64,000 bases of DNA from Bacillaceae bacterium (GTDB lineage: Bacteria > Bacillota > Bacilli > Bacillales > Alkalibacillaceae): the NCBI GenBank assembly GCA_017656265.1, contig JACDOD010000008.1, positions 83,247 through 147,246 of the forward strand, read 5' to 3'. The notes beneath the pieces are model-generated. The model had not been told where the DNA came from. It was given only the letters and a program-made list of their open reading frames with translations, and ran no database searches. The translations under genes were made by a program, and so were the position numbers. Shown here piece after piece: positions 19,437-28,758 of the stretch (positions are counted from its first letter, which is position 1; each line of letters opens with the position of its first letter).

Positions 19437-20366
19437 TTAAAACCATGAACAATATTTGTCTAAATATGCAATAGAGCGCTGTCTCAGCATACGCATTTGA
19501 TCGGTCATTTGAGCCTGTTTATCTACCCAGGCTATACCTGCTAGTCCTTCTAATGATTTATAGAGATTTATACGCTCCAGATCAAGTGACTGTGAGGAAG
19601 CGTTCTCCCAGCCGTAAAATAGCCGCTGCTCCAACTCTGTGTTTTTATCATGTAAATCCATCAATGGCAACTTCGCAAGATCCCATAACGGATCTCCGAT
19701 AGAAGCCCCTTCAAAATCTATAACTCCCTTTATATCACTTTCATCTGGTCGAATCAATAGATTACGAAAACCAAAATCACAATGAATGAAAGTCGTTCTT
19801 GGAGGTTCTTCTAGGCCATTGATCCTATCCTTAATGGCTGCCAAATGCTGTTCCAGACTACTTTGCCTGTCTTCTTCTGAAAGCTTTATCCGACCAATCC
19901 ACTTATCTACTTGACGTTCGATATAGCTTTTCCAGGAAAACTCTTCAAATGTACTGGCATCATAATTATGTCTAAGCCAAAAGTCAGATTCTTTCAACTC
20001 ATTTTTGGATAAAGCAAATTGCATTTCCGCCAATACCTCACCGATCTTTTCCATTAGAAATGATTGTTTTTCTTCATTGTAGCTGGAGAATAAGGGGGCA
20101 ATCGGTTTTCCGTCCATCCAATCCTCAATGATTATAAAATCCTCATCAATCTTATCTTCGCATATGAGTTGAGGTACCCTTACACTTTTTGAGTTTAAAA
20201 GTCTTAAGCTTTTTACTTCCCTATTAAAGAGATATTCCTGCTTATGAATTTTAACCGCCACATGTTTGTGGTTCATTTGCCCTTTGTAAACGAGTAGTTC
20301 TGGCCTTGTGACAACAGACTGGAGTGAATGCAAGCCCAACTTTTCACAAAGTAATTTTACATTCAT
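19437..20366 (-). CDS. Aminoglycoside phosphotransferase (APH)-family kinase
   Basis: The product has the APH/choline kinase catalytic core: FIHCDFGFRNLL (Brenner motif with catalytic Asp and Asn) and GVIDFEGASIGDPLWDLAKL (metal-binding DFE and structural residues). An N-terminal lobe has VAVKIHKQEY and EDWMDGKPIAP. Such enzymes phosphorylate small molecules. Drug resistance is possible but not shown. ATG 20366 after AGGAGG is preferred to the frame opening at 20384, giving about 309 residues. It lies directly inside a transposon left end. A broken copy of its 3' end lies inside the left end of element 1. Confidence 0.8.
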   Translation of the reverse strand: MNVKLLCEKLGLHSLQSVVTRPELLVYKGQMNHKHVAVKIHKQEYLFNREVKSLRLLNSKSVRVPQLICEDKIDEDFIIIEDWMDGKPIAPLFSSYNEEKQSFLMEKIGEVLAEMQFALSKNELKESDFWLRHNYDASTFEEFSWKSYIERQVDKWIGRIKLSEEDRQSSLEQHLAAIKDRINGLEEPPRTTFIHCDFGFRNLLIRPDESDIKGVIDFEGASIGDPLWDLAKLPLMDLHDKNTELEQRLFYGWENASSQSLDLERINLYKSLEGLAGIAWVDKQAQMTDQMRMLRQRSIAYLDKYCSWF

Positions 20367-20394
20367 CATTTCCTCCTCAACCAATTCTTCTGAT

Positions 20395-20640
20395 TTATTT
20401 CAGCAGCCAGCTTAGTGACATACTCCCGCCACCTACGCTGACGCTAAGAGATGGGAGCTTCTCAGTTAATCCCGCCCGACCAGAGAAGAAGTTAGTAAAT
20501 GCTTTATGTAAGTTTAGTTGGGCGTCGGCCAATGCCAGGCTGTCTACTTCCATGCCTAACCAAATTAATCTCCCTCTTTCACTTCATTCAGAAGTGGGAG
20601 ACTTCTTTCGGAGGTAAGTTAAATTCTGCTTAACCACCTT
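20395..20640 (-). mobile_element. Internally deleted IS200/IS605-type (TnpB) remnant
   Basis: Minus-strand translation reveals VDSLALADAQLNLHKAFTNFF, an N-terminal segment typical of TnpB/OrfB. It runs almost directly into a structured end containing GGCGGGAGTATGTCAC, typical of the right end (omega/reRNA region) of these elements. Most of the gene is missing, and stops and frame breaks occur upstream. The rest of the gap, 20641-21006, shows no gene I can support. Confidence 0.55.
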
Positions 20641-21006
20641 TTTTTGGGATGCTTAAAATAATCCAATCCTGACCTTGGATACGTCAACATAAAGATATTG
20701 GTTCGTTTGAAGAAAAAGAGAAACGAACACCAGAACAAAAAGAACTGAAGACGCTACAAACAAGTTTATGAACCTTTAAAAATTTGTTCAGTTTAATGTT
20801 AACATACATTACCAGTATACTATTAGAAATAGGTAGAGTCTCCTTTCTCATGTTTTGTTTGGTCACAAATCTGAGAATACTCTACCTTTGCCTTTTCTAC
20901 CAAGAAAAAACATATAAACAAACTATATACATCATCGAATAAAATACTTCTATTTATGTTTGTTTATATATATTACTCTATTTACTTTCGCTTCATAGTT
21001 AATTAA

Positions 21007-21627
21007 CTATATTTCTGATCGGAAAGTTCTCCCCAGTTCTTCGCCCAATCCGAAATAATGACGAAAATTATAAATCAAAGGATTCCATTTATTCGGATCA
21101 ATATGACTTTCATTTTTTAGAATATCGTGATGAGCATGGACGTGTAGCACTTTAGTTTCAACAATTGCAAAATGCGGAGTATGGCCCGGTATTCGAACAT
21201 CTTTTACTTTTGCTTCAATTTGAATGGGACATTCCAGAATACGATCTGGTTTAACAGAAACAGATTGAACAGGTGTTAATTCACTCGCCTTAAACTTGTC
21301 CTTTTTATATAAAAACCCATTCTTTCTTTTGTATTCTGGTACCGGATTTTTCCCCGTATATGGAGCTAATTTTTCAACATTTTTCCATAATTCTGATGAA
21401 GGTATATTCAATACAACTTCTTGATGACGCTGTATATTTTCATATGCCTTTCCTCCTAATCCAAGTCCTAAAATAATACAATGACCAAGAGCCCATGAAG
21501 AAGATATCGGGCTAATATTTGTCGTCCCATCTTCATTTACCGTATTTAAAAGTACTACAGGAGTGCCATAATACAAAATCTTAGGCTCAATAATTGTTGT
21601 TTGATTAAATGTTTTCTGTTTTTTCAT
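21007..21627 (-). CDS. Flavin reductase-like, FMN-binding split-barrel protein
   Basis: The 206-residue protein resembles the flavin reductase family. Its N-terminal part GTPVVLLNTVNEDGTTNISP, then SSSWALGHCIILGLG, corresponds to the FMN-binding split barrel, with NIQRHQEVVLNIPSS after it. Members reduce flavin or act as FMN-dependent oxidoreductases. It is divergent from the ArsR-type gene at 21722 across a short shared promoter region, so it is probably the gene controlled by that regulator. Confidence 0.75.
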   Translation of the reverse strand: MKKQKTFNQTTIIEPKILYYGTPVVLLNTVNEDGTTNISPISSSWALGHCIILGLGLGGKAYENIQRHQEVVLNIPSSELWKNVEKLAPYTGKNPVPEYKRKNGFLYKKDKFKASELTPVQSVSVKPDRILECPIQIEAKVKDVRIPGHTPHFAIVETKVLHVHAHHDILKNESHIDPNKWNPLIYNFRHYFGLGEELGRTFRSEI

Positions 21628-21642
21628 AAAAATTCCCCCTAT

Positions 21643-21674
21643 TTGATAGACCTTTCATTCATTGTATAATGAAA
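21643..21674 (+). promoter_or_regulatory. Promoter and dyad between flavin reductase and ArsR genes
   Basis: TTGATA (21643-21648), 16 bp, TATAAT (21665-21670) make a sigma-A promoter for the regulator. The dyad TTTCATT (21653-21659)/AATGAAA (21668-21674) overlaps the -10 box and is a good candidate operator for ArsR-type autoregulation and control of the divergent gene. Confidence 0.55.
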
Positions 21675-21721
21675 ATATTTCTAAGTTCATCGAATTGTGG
21701 ATGTAAAAGGAGGCTAGATTG

Positions 21722-22408
21722 ATGGGAGTAAATCCAAATGTTTCATCTATTGCAAGCTTAATAAGCGAACCATCAAGGGCTGCGATTTTGTTGGCACTAT
21801 TAGATGGCACGTATCGCCCAGCAAGTGAACTTGCCTATATGGCAGGTATTACACCTCAGACTGCAAGTTTCCATTTAAAGAAAATGCTTGATGTTAATGT
21901 TGTAACCATGCAAAAGCAAGGAAGGCATCATTATTATGCTATTAAGAATTATGAAGTAGCAAAGGTTCTTGAATCTCTTTTAGCCCTGGCACCACAACCT
22001 GAAATTAAGTCTTTAAATCATTCAGAAGAGAACAAAGCCATTCGTTCAGCCAGAACGTGTTATGACCATTTAGCCGGAAATCTTGGCGTACAGATTACTC
22101 ATGCTATGCTTAAAAACGGGATTCTTAAAGATGGGGACAAAGAATTTGAAGTAACTGATAAGGGAGAAGCATTTTTTATTCGTTTGGGTATTGATATTTC
22201 TTCTTTGAAGCAGATTCGCCGTTCTTTTTCTCACAAGTGTTTGGATTGGAGCGAAAGACAATATCATCTTGCCGGATCTCTAGGTTATGCTCTATTAAAT
22301 AAAATGTTAGAAGATGGCTGGATTAATAGGGTAGCTGATACTCGTGCAGTGAAAGTATCAGCATTGGGCAAGAAAGAAATTGAGAAAAACTTTGGAATTA
22401 AACTGTAG
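21722..22408 (+). CDS. ArsR-type HTH transcriptional regulator
   Basis: The N-terminal winged helix (residues about 8-80) reads LISEPSRAAILLALLDGTYR, then ASELAYMAGITPQTASFHLK and GRHHYYAIKN, classic ArsR family. A C-terminal extension of about 130 residues (DHLAGNLGVQITHAMLKNG) is found in a Bacillus subgroup. No metal-binding cysteine motif is visible in the HTH, so a metal ligand is not indicated. ATG 21722 follows AGGAGG by 7 bp; a TTG at 21719 is possible. Confidence 0.85.
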   Translation: MGVNPNVSSIASLISEPSRAAILLALLDGTYRPASELAYMAGITPQTASFHLKKMLDVNVVTMQKQGRHHYYAIKNYEVAKVLESLLALAPQPEIKSLNHSEENKAIRSARTCYDHLAGNLGVQITHAMLKNGILKDGDKEFEVTDKGEAFFIRLGIDISSLKQIRRSFSHKCLDWSERQYHLAGSLGYALLNKMLEDGWINRVADTRAVKVSALGKKEIEKNFGIKL

Positions 22409-22418
22409 TCTTTCAAAT

Positions 22419-22637
22419 TCTAAATGTCTCTTGTGTTCTAACATCCTGAAGAATTTCATTTACTGCAATGTTCATATGATTAACCTCTCTCTTCCTAATT
22501 CATCTTTATCCTTCTTTGTAATACCTGGCTATCTTTTTTTCTGTCCAGCCTGTCTTATGTTTTTGCCATGATAATCTCCATAATATGAAAAATTGCGTGC
22601 TTGAGTTGTTTCTTCAGTCTTTCCCAAGCACGCAATT
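22419..22637 (-). pseudogene. Tn7-like right-end remnant with fragments of tnsB and tnsA
   Basis: The sequence is collinear with the start of tnsB (54311 region: CTAACATCCTGAAGAATTTC, with the MNIAVNEILQDV start codon region). It then jumps, after losing about 0.7 kb, to the start of tnsA (CTTTGTAATA-CTGGCTATC, then the GCCATGATAA start region). It ends in the conserved CAAGCACGCAATT stem. The outer TnsB sites are missing. This is an old element end. Confidence 0.7.
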
Positions 22638-22642
22638 ATGAA

Positions 22643-22674
22643 TGTTGACAAAATAAAAAAGTTGTTTAAAAATT
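22643..22674. repeat. Tn7-like left end (lineage B)
   Basis: TGTTGACAAAATAAAAAAG, followed by TTGTTTAAAAATTG, begins with the terminal TGT and a TnsB-site core. It closely matches the isolated end at 38485 (TGTTGGCAAATAAAAAAG). Confidence 0.65.
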
Positions 22675-22738
22675 GATTAACGATTTTTTAGAATACTAAT
22701 TGTTTAATGCAAAATAACTATGATATTCAACTTAAGTA

Positions 22739-22843
22739 TTAATCATCACAATTAAAACATTTAGAGCCTGGTAAAGTACCAAGCTCAAAAAGTTTTCCGC
22801 ATCCTGTACAAATATCAAAGTTTGTTAACCAAAATAATCCCAT
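22739..22843 (-). CDS. Possible 34-residue zinc-ribbon miniprotein
   Basis: A short frame reads MGLFWLTNFDICTGCGKLF, then ELGTLPGSKCFNCDD, giving a CxxC...CxxC pair typical of a zinc ribbon. CGGAG precedes the ATG by about 10 bp. It lies just inside the left end of element 2, so it may be either a real miniprotein or the tail of a lost gene. Nothing else is seen in 22844-23107. Confidence 0.4.
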   Translation of the reverse strand: MGLFWLTNFDICTGCGKLFELGTLPGSKCFNCDD

Positions 22844-23107
22844 AAAAATGGCTCCGATCAGCAAAAAACGATGTTCGGAACCATTTTTAAATTATTTTTG
22901 GCTAGTTATGTCCCAGCCTCTTTGTTTTCGGCACTTTCTGCTAACTGAATCAGATCTTCTTTGTTTATACATCAACAAAAGCCTATTCCTTTTTTAATCA
23001 AAGTCATTATCGGTCCGTTTATACAATAAATTTCACCCATCAAAATATTAAAAACCTTTCATAAGAGGAAAAACACCTTTCTAAACATAGATAAAACTTA
23101 AAATAGT

Positions 23108-23719
23108 TTAGTATTTTTTCAAAGCATTCCGGACAAATGATAATAGGAATTTGTTTTTGAAAAAAACATATACAGGAAATATGCTAAAAATCAATAAATA
23201 GGGAAATGCAATGAGGATCATTATCAGCAATATTTTAGAAATTATCAAAAAAATCGTTATATGGATTTTTCTTATGGCAAATGTAAAGCTCATTAAAAAT
23301 ATATGCCTGACTGGAGCATCCATCATTACACTAAACGTAATAAAATACTGATGTATTAACAGCATTAATAAACTAATAATCATAGCAAGACTTATAAGGA
23401 TATAAGTAAAACTGTTAATTAACTGACTGTTAATTCCCAATTGAACATATAAGTAAAGTGAACATAATACAGTGATTAAAATAAAGGAATATAGATAACT
23501 TCTTAATAAATACTGTTTAAAACCAGAGAAAAATTCCTTAAAAAGACCTCCTCCTTCTTCTTTCACCCACTTGTAAGTTACATGATACAAGGCAAAAAGG
23601 GCTGGGGGTATGGTGATCACTGGCAAGCTTATGACTAGACACAGTAAGTTAAGAAACCAGTATTCGGCAACTAAATATAATTTGGATTTTATATTCGATT
23701 GATAAAAGTCTCCTTGCAT
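23108..23719 (-). CDS. DUF624 (YesL-like) membrane protein
   Basis: This protein of about 203 residues has four to five hydrophobic segments (WFLNLLCLVISLPVITIPPA, YSFILITVLCSLYLYVQLG, YILISLAMIISLLMLLI, IISKILLIMILIAFPYLLI). The family motif FALYHVTYKWVKEEGGG is present. YesL/DUF624 proteins are encoded with sugar ABC transporters for plant polysaccharides, and their role is unclear. ATG 23719 (MQGDFYQSN) is preferred to 23749. It is the last gene of the glycosidase operon, and its frame nearly touches the GH2 gene. Confidence 0.8.
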   Translation of the reverse strand: MQGDFYQSNIKSKLYLVAEYWFLNLLCLVISLPVITIPPALFALYHVTYKWVKEEGGGLFKEFFSGFKQYLLRSYLYSFILITVLCSLYLYVQLGINSQLINSFTYILISLAMIISLLMLLIHQYFITFSVMMDAPVRHIFLMSFTFAIRKIHITIFLIISKILLIMILIAFPYLLIFSIFPVYVFFKNKFLLSFVRNALKKY

Positions 23720-23732
23720 GATGGTCAATCCT

Positions 23733-25835
23733 TTAGAAGGTTTGATCAAACCGTTGTACCTCTCGAACTACTTCGAACCTTTCATAATTCGAAGCAATTA
23801 CACGATTTCCCTGTTTAAGCCTTAATTTTATATAAAAATTCCCTTCATTACACTCATCAGGCACTTTCCAGTAAGGTTGTGCACCAACTCCTAGTTCAAT
23901 TAATGAAATAACTTGATTTTCTTTTATTGTCCAAGTCTCTTTACCCTGATGTTCAAAATAACAATTGCCTTGTTCATCTTCAATTGTAACTTCTAATGTT
24001 ACATTTTCAAATTTTTTGTATAAATCATTTACGCAGATAATGGATTTAAATAACGGAAAACCAGGATTCAAACGTTTCCTTGGCATTTTAATGGAAATTA
24101 ATAAAGGTTCATAAGACTGCTTTAAAGTATAATATCCCTTTTTTGGATTACGGTCGTAATCAACCACTGACCATGTAATAGATGGCCAGCAATCAACAAA
24201 CATAAATTGAAATAAACCTGTAATTTTACCCTTGTTTCGCCGGTAATTTTCAATAGCAAATTTCAAGTAATCAGATTGATATTGTTGACTGTTAGAAATA
24301 AATTCCTCAATACTGTTTCCTGCTGATATGCCTGCAACATTAAATGTTTCATCATACTGAAAATCGTGATACGCCCAGGTTTCCCAATCCGGAGGCCATA
24401 ATTTATCTTTATCCATCATTTTTTCCATACTCTCTTTATTTGGCAATGCCTGGGCACCAAATTCTGTTACAAATGGAGCTCCCGGTAAAGCAGTATATTC
24501 ATAATAAGACCCGTAATACCATCCGGGATATACATGTTCGGTAAAATCTGAGGACTCTTTTACAATTCTGCTGCTATCTTCCTCTTTAACTGCACTGTAC
24601 AAAATCGGATCTAAATACTTGCTATTTTTACTGGGTTCATTATGGCAACACCAGATAACAATTGACGGATGATTATAATATTGATTAACCATATCTTTTA
24701 TTTGCTCTACAGCTTCAGCTGCAAATTCATCATTCTGCTGGTATGACCATTGCAAGGCAAAATCTTGCCAGACTAAAATCCCGTTTTTATCACAAGCAAG
24801 GAAAAACTCATCTCTTGTCACATGAGCATGAACTCTGACAGCATTAATATTTGCTTCTTTTATTAATTGAATGTCTTTTGAAATTTTTCCTTCTGTAAAT
24901 TCACTTAGCCATTGAGTAGGAATATAATTTGTGCCTCGAATAAATATTTCACGCCCGTTTAAAAATACTTTTCCTGCCGAATTTTGCTTAATTTCACGAA
25001 TTCCAAATATAATTGCTTCCTTAAGTACTTGTGTACCATTATTCATTTGTATTACCAGTTGATATAAATGGGGATAGCCATGATCCCAGCACCACCATAA
25101 TTTTGGCTCTTTTATTGTCATAACTGCCTGGAATCTTTTAGCCCCTCTTGGTATTCGCTGATTCACTTCCTTGATATATATATTCTCATCATTGAAATTA
25201 TAAGGGGTAATACGGTATTCGATGTCTATATTCTCCTCATTCAATGACTGAATCTCACAATCAATAACTACTGCTGCGTCATTAAATCGTATAATCGGAG
25301 TTACTTTACTTTTTGAAAGTTTAAATTGAGGAGTTGAATAAAGAATAACATCGTTCCATATACCGCCTGTATTTTTATTTTGTCCAGTCTCACTGTCCCA
25401 TGACCCCGGCCTTGTATCGTGATGATTCAATACTCCTTTAATTAATCGTTTATTTTCCGGCCATATTTTTCCTGGTTCTTCATATGGGGATGTAACTTTT
25501 GAAAGGATTTCATTCTCGCCTTCTCTCAATACAGGAGTCACTTCAAATTCATGTGATTGAAAATAGCCTTCATGATCTCCAACCTTAACTCCATTTACAT
25601 ATAGTTCGTGATAGTAATCCACACCATCAAACCGAAGCCAATACCTTTCATTTTCAGAAAGTTTTTCAATAGTAATCAATTTCTTAAACCATACTGTACC
25701 GCAAAAATCATGCAACCCTTCTAACTCCCAGTTAGAAGGGATGTTCATTACTCCTTTCCAGCAGTCGCTATGCAAATGATTAAAGTTTAAATCGACAGGG
25801 GCATATTCCCATTCACCATTTAAATAAATTTTCAT
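23733..25835 (-). CDS. Glycoside hydrolase family 2 beta-glycosidase
   Basis: The 700-residue protein has the GH2 order. A sugar-binding beta-sandwich comes first (GTVWFKKLITIEKL, YHELYVNGVKVGDHEGYFQS), then an immunoglobulin-like domain. The TIM barrel has the acid/base Glu in WCCHNEPSKN (about residue 396) and the nucleophile Glu in FVTEFGAQALP (about 457). No signal peptide is present, so it works on imported oligosaccharides. Specificity (beta-galactosidase, mannosidase or glucuronidase) cannot be fixed. The start overlaps the GH35 stop (ATGA). Confidence 0.85.
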   Translation of the reverse strand: MKIYLNGEWEYAPVDLNFNHLHSDCWKGVMNIPSNWELEGLHDFCGTVWFKKLITIEKLSENERYWLRFDGVDYYHELYVNGVKVGDHEGYFQSHEFEVTPVLREGENEILSKVTSPYEEPGKIWPENKRLIKGVLNHHDTRPGSWDSETGQNKNTGGIWNDVILYSTPQFKLSKSKVTPIIRFNDAAVVIDCEIQSLNEENIDIEYRITPYNFNDENIYIKEVNQRIPRGAKRFQAVMTIKEPKLWWCWDHGYPHLYQLVIQMNNGTQVLKEAIIFGIREIKQNSAGKVFLNGREIFIRGTNYIPTQWLSEFTEGKISKDIQLIKEANINAVRVHAHVTRDEFFLACDKNGILVWQDFALQWSYQQNDEFAAEAVEQIKDMVNQYYNHPSIVIWCCHNEPSKNSKYLDPILYSAVKEEDSSRIVKESSDFTEHVYPGWYYGSYYEYTALPGAPFVTEFGAQALPNKESMEKMMDKDKLWPPDWETWAYHDFQYDETFNVAGISAGNSIEEFISNSQQYQSDYLKFAIENYRRNKGKITGLFQFMFVDCWPSITWSVVDYDRNPKKGYYTLKQSYEPLLISIKMPRKRLNPGFPLFKSIICVNDLYKKFENVTLEVTIEDEQGNCYFEHQGKETWTIKENQVISLIELGVGAQPYWKVPDECNEGNFYIKLRLKQGNRVIASNYERFEVVREVQRFDQTF

Positions 25836-28198
25836 ATCTCCGCCCCCTTTTTCTTACGGATTAGTGTAATTGTTGTTTCTTCGTTAATTCCTTTGAAAAC
25901 TAGCCCTTGATCTGTTATCTCTCCCATGGCAGAAGTCCATCCCTGATTAGTAATTAATTTTAGGGCCCCATTTGAATGAAAAGGAGATACAGTCATTTGG
26001 ATTTCATTGCGGTTAATTCGTAAATCTGTAATCTCAACTGTAGCATATTCAACGATGATTTCATTTGTCAGGGCAAAGTTTCTTAATAAGATTGCTCCTG
26101 ATCGAGGTGCAAGTACTATCTCTTCCCCATCATATAATGGCTTGCCATGTTCATAAACAACCGTTCTCTGTTCGATTTCATCATAATTGAGTACAAAGAC
26201 AAAAGACTCTTCGACGTTTCTTCTTTCAACTATTGAAATATCATCATTGCTGGCAGTTAGATGGGGTTCAACATCTATGAATTTTGCTATTCTCTTAATT
26301 ACTTCCACATGGTATTTGTAATCATGCCCCATGCCAATACCTAGAACAATTATTTGACCATCTCCATAGCTCTTCTTATAACCCGCCACTTCATTATTTC
26401 CTGTTCTAGTAAAGGTAATAAAAGGCTCTCCGTCATAACGCTTGAATCTTAATCGCTGTTTTACCGCAACAGAATCAATTCCAGCAACGTTTACATAATC
26501 AATGCCCGAAACCACTTCCCATTGCCCCAATTCAAGAACATCGGCTAATATCGTACATGAATGTCCTCTCAAATCTTGAGACGGTATTTCAGGATAAAGA
26601 ACTAATTTACCTCCTTGTTTAACATAATCAGCCAACCGCTTTTGCAAATCAGGATTCATATACTTAGTCGAGAATACCCATAAGGTTGGGGTTTCGTTTG
26701 GATCCAACGAACTTAACAAATTAACGGCCTCAAAATGTATATCAGCAGCTGTCAACAATCTGGCAATACCGTCAAAAGAAAAATCTTCCCTTTTCTTTGC
26801 AATTTCGTTAAAAATCTTTTGGTCACGCTCGTCAACTACATCTGTCATATAATCATCCGGATTAAAACCAATATAAGTATGTACTTGTTTAGTTGCATTC
26901 AGAAGCCTTTTGCCAATCGTCCCTAAAACTTTTCCAAGATGTTTTGCACGCTCATAATTTGGCCTTATACTGCCATTTGAATCTACAGGTGCCTGCCATT
27001 CATGTCTCCTCCCAAACAGTCCAATCTCCTCATAGTTCTCTCCAGCTATAAACATGTAATAGTTTAAAGCATTCATACCATGTGCTACACAGGTACGAGT
27101 ATTTAACTCTAAATCTTGCGGATAAAGTTTTGGACGATCAGCTAAACGACCAGATTGAAATTCAGCAGAAAATAAGGGCTGGTCCTTATCAGATACCGCT
27201 TTTGTATATGCACAACTTAAAACAAGGTCGTGAAAATTGTCATAACCAATGTGTCCAGGATAAAAATCTCCTGCTAATATTACATCAGAAAATTCTGTTG
27301 ATTTATATAACTGGGAAAGGCCGATTGGATAGTCTACACCACGGCTATAGATAGAATAATCTTTAAAGCCGTGAACATTAATGATATATGGAACATTAAT
27401 ACCTGTTTGATTTGCAAAACTTTTTAAAACCCCTATATATTCTTTAAAATATTCCCGCCAAAATGAACGCCATTCATAATGGAACGAAGGATAATCTTCA
27501 GGTAGGCCCTGGTGAAACGTTTCGACAAAAGACAAAAAAGATTCTTCTCGAATTCCATACGTCTCATTAAATTTATCAATTGTTCCATATTTTTTCTCCA
27601 GATAATCATGATATCGTCTAAGTGTATCTGAATTAAAGTCTGAACAATTAGTAACCCAATGCAGCATCCCAATTTCATTGCATAATTGATACATAATAAT
27701 TGGTCCGCCATTTGAAATTTGTTTTGGTGCGATGATCCTGTTAACTTCTTTATACCATTGTTTTGTTTTTTCCAGAAAAACTGGGTGCTGATAGGATACT
27801 ACTCTTGTTGGATGATCTTCTCCGTTTTTTTGTTTTGCAATTACTTCCGGATATTTATCAAGCAGCCATTTTGGTACTCCTTCATATCGAACTTCTGCCA
27901 TAACATATGGCCCTGGACGAACAATGCAAAACAGGCCCTTTTGTTCGACAAGGTCAAGGAACCCTTTAAGGTCTTTCTCTTCTTTTGTTACTCCTGTAAA
28001 ATCGTATCTGCCTTCCTCAAATTCATGCCATACCCATGGTACATATGTACTCACTAAATTACAGCCTGATTTAATTAAAAGATCTAATCGATGTTCCCAT
28101 TCGTTCTTTGGAACGCGAAAATAATGAAATTCTCCACCATACAGAAAGACTTCCTGATCGTTAATAATAAATTTCCCCTTTTTAGAAACAACTGTCAT
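25832..28198 (-). CDS. Glycoside hydrolase family 35 beta-galactosidase
   Basis: The N-terminal GH35 barrel is clear: GGEFHYFRVPKNEWEHRLDL, GCNLVSTYVPWVWHE, RPGPYVMAEVRYEGVPKWL, acid/base Glu in YQLCNEIGML (about residue 173) and nucleophile Glu in LFSAEFQSGR (about 347). The C-terminal part contains beta-rich domains (788 residues in total). It removes terminal beta-galactose from oligosaccharides, and with no signal peptide it should be cytosolic. It lies with a GH2 enzyme and a sugar ABC importer in one operon, suggesting use of a galactose-containing plant glycan. Confidence 0.87.
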   Translation of the reverse strand: MTVVSKKGKFIINDQEVFLYGGEFHYFRVPKNEWEHRLDLLIKSGCNLVSTYVPWVWHEFEEGRYDFTGVTKEEKDLKGFLDLVEQKGLFCIVRPGPYVMAEVRYEGVPKWLLDKYPEVIAKQKNGEDHPTRVVSYQHPVFLEKTKQWYKEVNRIIAPKQISNGGPIIMYQLCNEIGMLHWVTNCSDFNSDTLRRYHDYLEKKYGTIDKFNETYGIREESFLSFVETFHQGLPEDYPSFHYEWRSFWREYFKEYIGVLKSFANQTGINVPYIINVHGFKDYSIYSRGVDYPIGLSQLYKSTEFSDVILAGDFYPGHIGYDNFHDLVLSCAYTKAVSDKDQPLFSAEFQSGRLADRPKLYPQDLELNTRTCVAHGMNALNYYMFIAGENYEEIGLFGRRHEWQAPVDSNGSIRPNYERAKHLGKVLGTIGKRLLNATKQVHTYIGFNPDDYMTDVVDERDQKIFNEIAKKREDFSFDGIARLLTAADIHFEAVNLLSSLDPNETPTLWVFSTKYMNPDLQKRLADYVKQGGKLVLYPEIPSQDLRGHSCTILADVLELGQWEVVSGIDYVNVAGIDSVAVKQRLRFKRYDGEPFITFTRTGNNEVAGYKKSYGDGQIIVLGIGMGHDYKYHVEVIKRIAKFIDVEPHLTASNDDISIVERRNVEESFVFVLNYDEIEQRTVVYEHGKPLYDGEEIVLAPRSGAILLRNFALTNEIIVEYATVEITDLRINRNEIQMTVSPFHSNGALKLITNQGWTSAMGEITDQGLVFKGINEETTITLIRKKKGAEI

Positions 28199-28210
28199 TT
28201 CAGTTCCTCC

Positions 28211-28753
28211 TTACTTACCAGTTAAGCTTTTTAATTCATTTAATTGATTCTCGGCTTTTCTTTTTGCTGATTCATTCATTCCAAATGCTTTTATGACCAG
28301 TTCAAATATCTCTATAGCCTTTTCAGTTTCTCCCTGTGCTTTATACAGTTTACCAGTCTGCAATAAAATTTCTGGCAAATGATCATTATCTAATCTGAAA
28401 TATTCTTGAAAAATCGCAATCCCATCTGATGGTGAAAGTTTTTCATAAATAATTTTATTAATTTTTTGTTTTGCTTCTTTATAAATTGATGGTTTAGGAA
28501 TTGCCCACTGACTGGACCATGCATTTAATACATCTTCATAACCGCCAATAGTAACATAATCTTGTTTCTCCTCGCTGTATATTTCACCGCCTTTAAGGGC
28601 TAAACCGTAGTCTTTCTCTTGAAAACTATTATTTGCCTGTTCGAAGAAAATGTTAGATTTTTGATATGTTTCAAACCAGACATAAGAATATACAGCAACT
28701 ATAAATAATAAAACAGATATACTTGATATCAACATTTTTTTCATTGTTTTCAC
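28211..28753 (-). CDS. Membrane-anchored TPR-like protein in the sugar operon
   Basis: The 180-residue product has an N-terminal membrane anchor (MLISSISVLLFIVAVYSYVW) and a C-terminal helical repeat region (LLQTGKLYKAQGETEKAIEI) resembling a tetratricopeptide repeat. It sits between the permease genes and the glycosidases with very short spacing. The role is unknown; it could be an accessory scaffold of the transporter. Confidence 0.65.
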   Translation of the reverse strand: MKTMKKMLISSISVLLFIVAVYSYVWFETYQKSNIFFEQANNSFQEKDYGLALKGGEIYSEEKQDYVTIGGYEDVLNAWSSQWAIPKPSIYKEAKQKINKIIYEKLSPSDGIAIFQEYFRLDNDHLPEILLQTGKLYKAQGETEKAIEIFELVIKAFGMNESAKRKAENQLNELKSLTGK

Positions 28754-28758
28754 CTACA

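Larger units (their letters stand above)
19365..22637. mobile_element. Element 3: decayed Tn7-like remnant, farthest from glmS
   Basis: A degenerate left end at 19365-19420 is followed by an APH-family gene. A decayed right end with tns fragments at 22419-22637 closes the unit. Between them are an IS605-type remnant, a flavin reductase-like gene and an ArsR-type regulator. The left end aligns with that of element 1 (ACTTCACCGTACCT vs ATTTCACCGCACCT, then AAAAAAGTTGTT), and both are followed by the same APH 3' end. The outer tips are lost, so boundaries are approximate. Confidence 0.6.
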
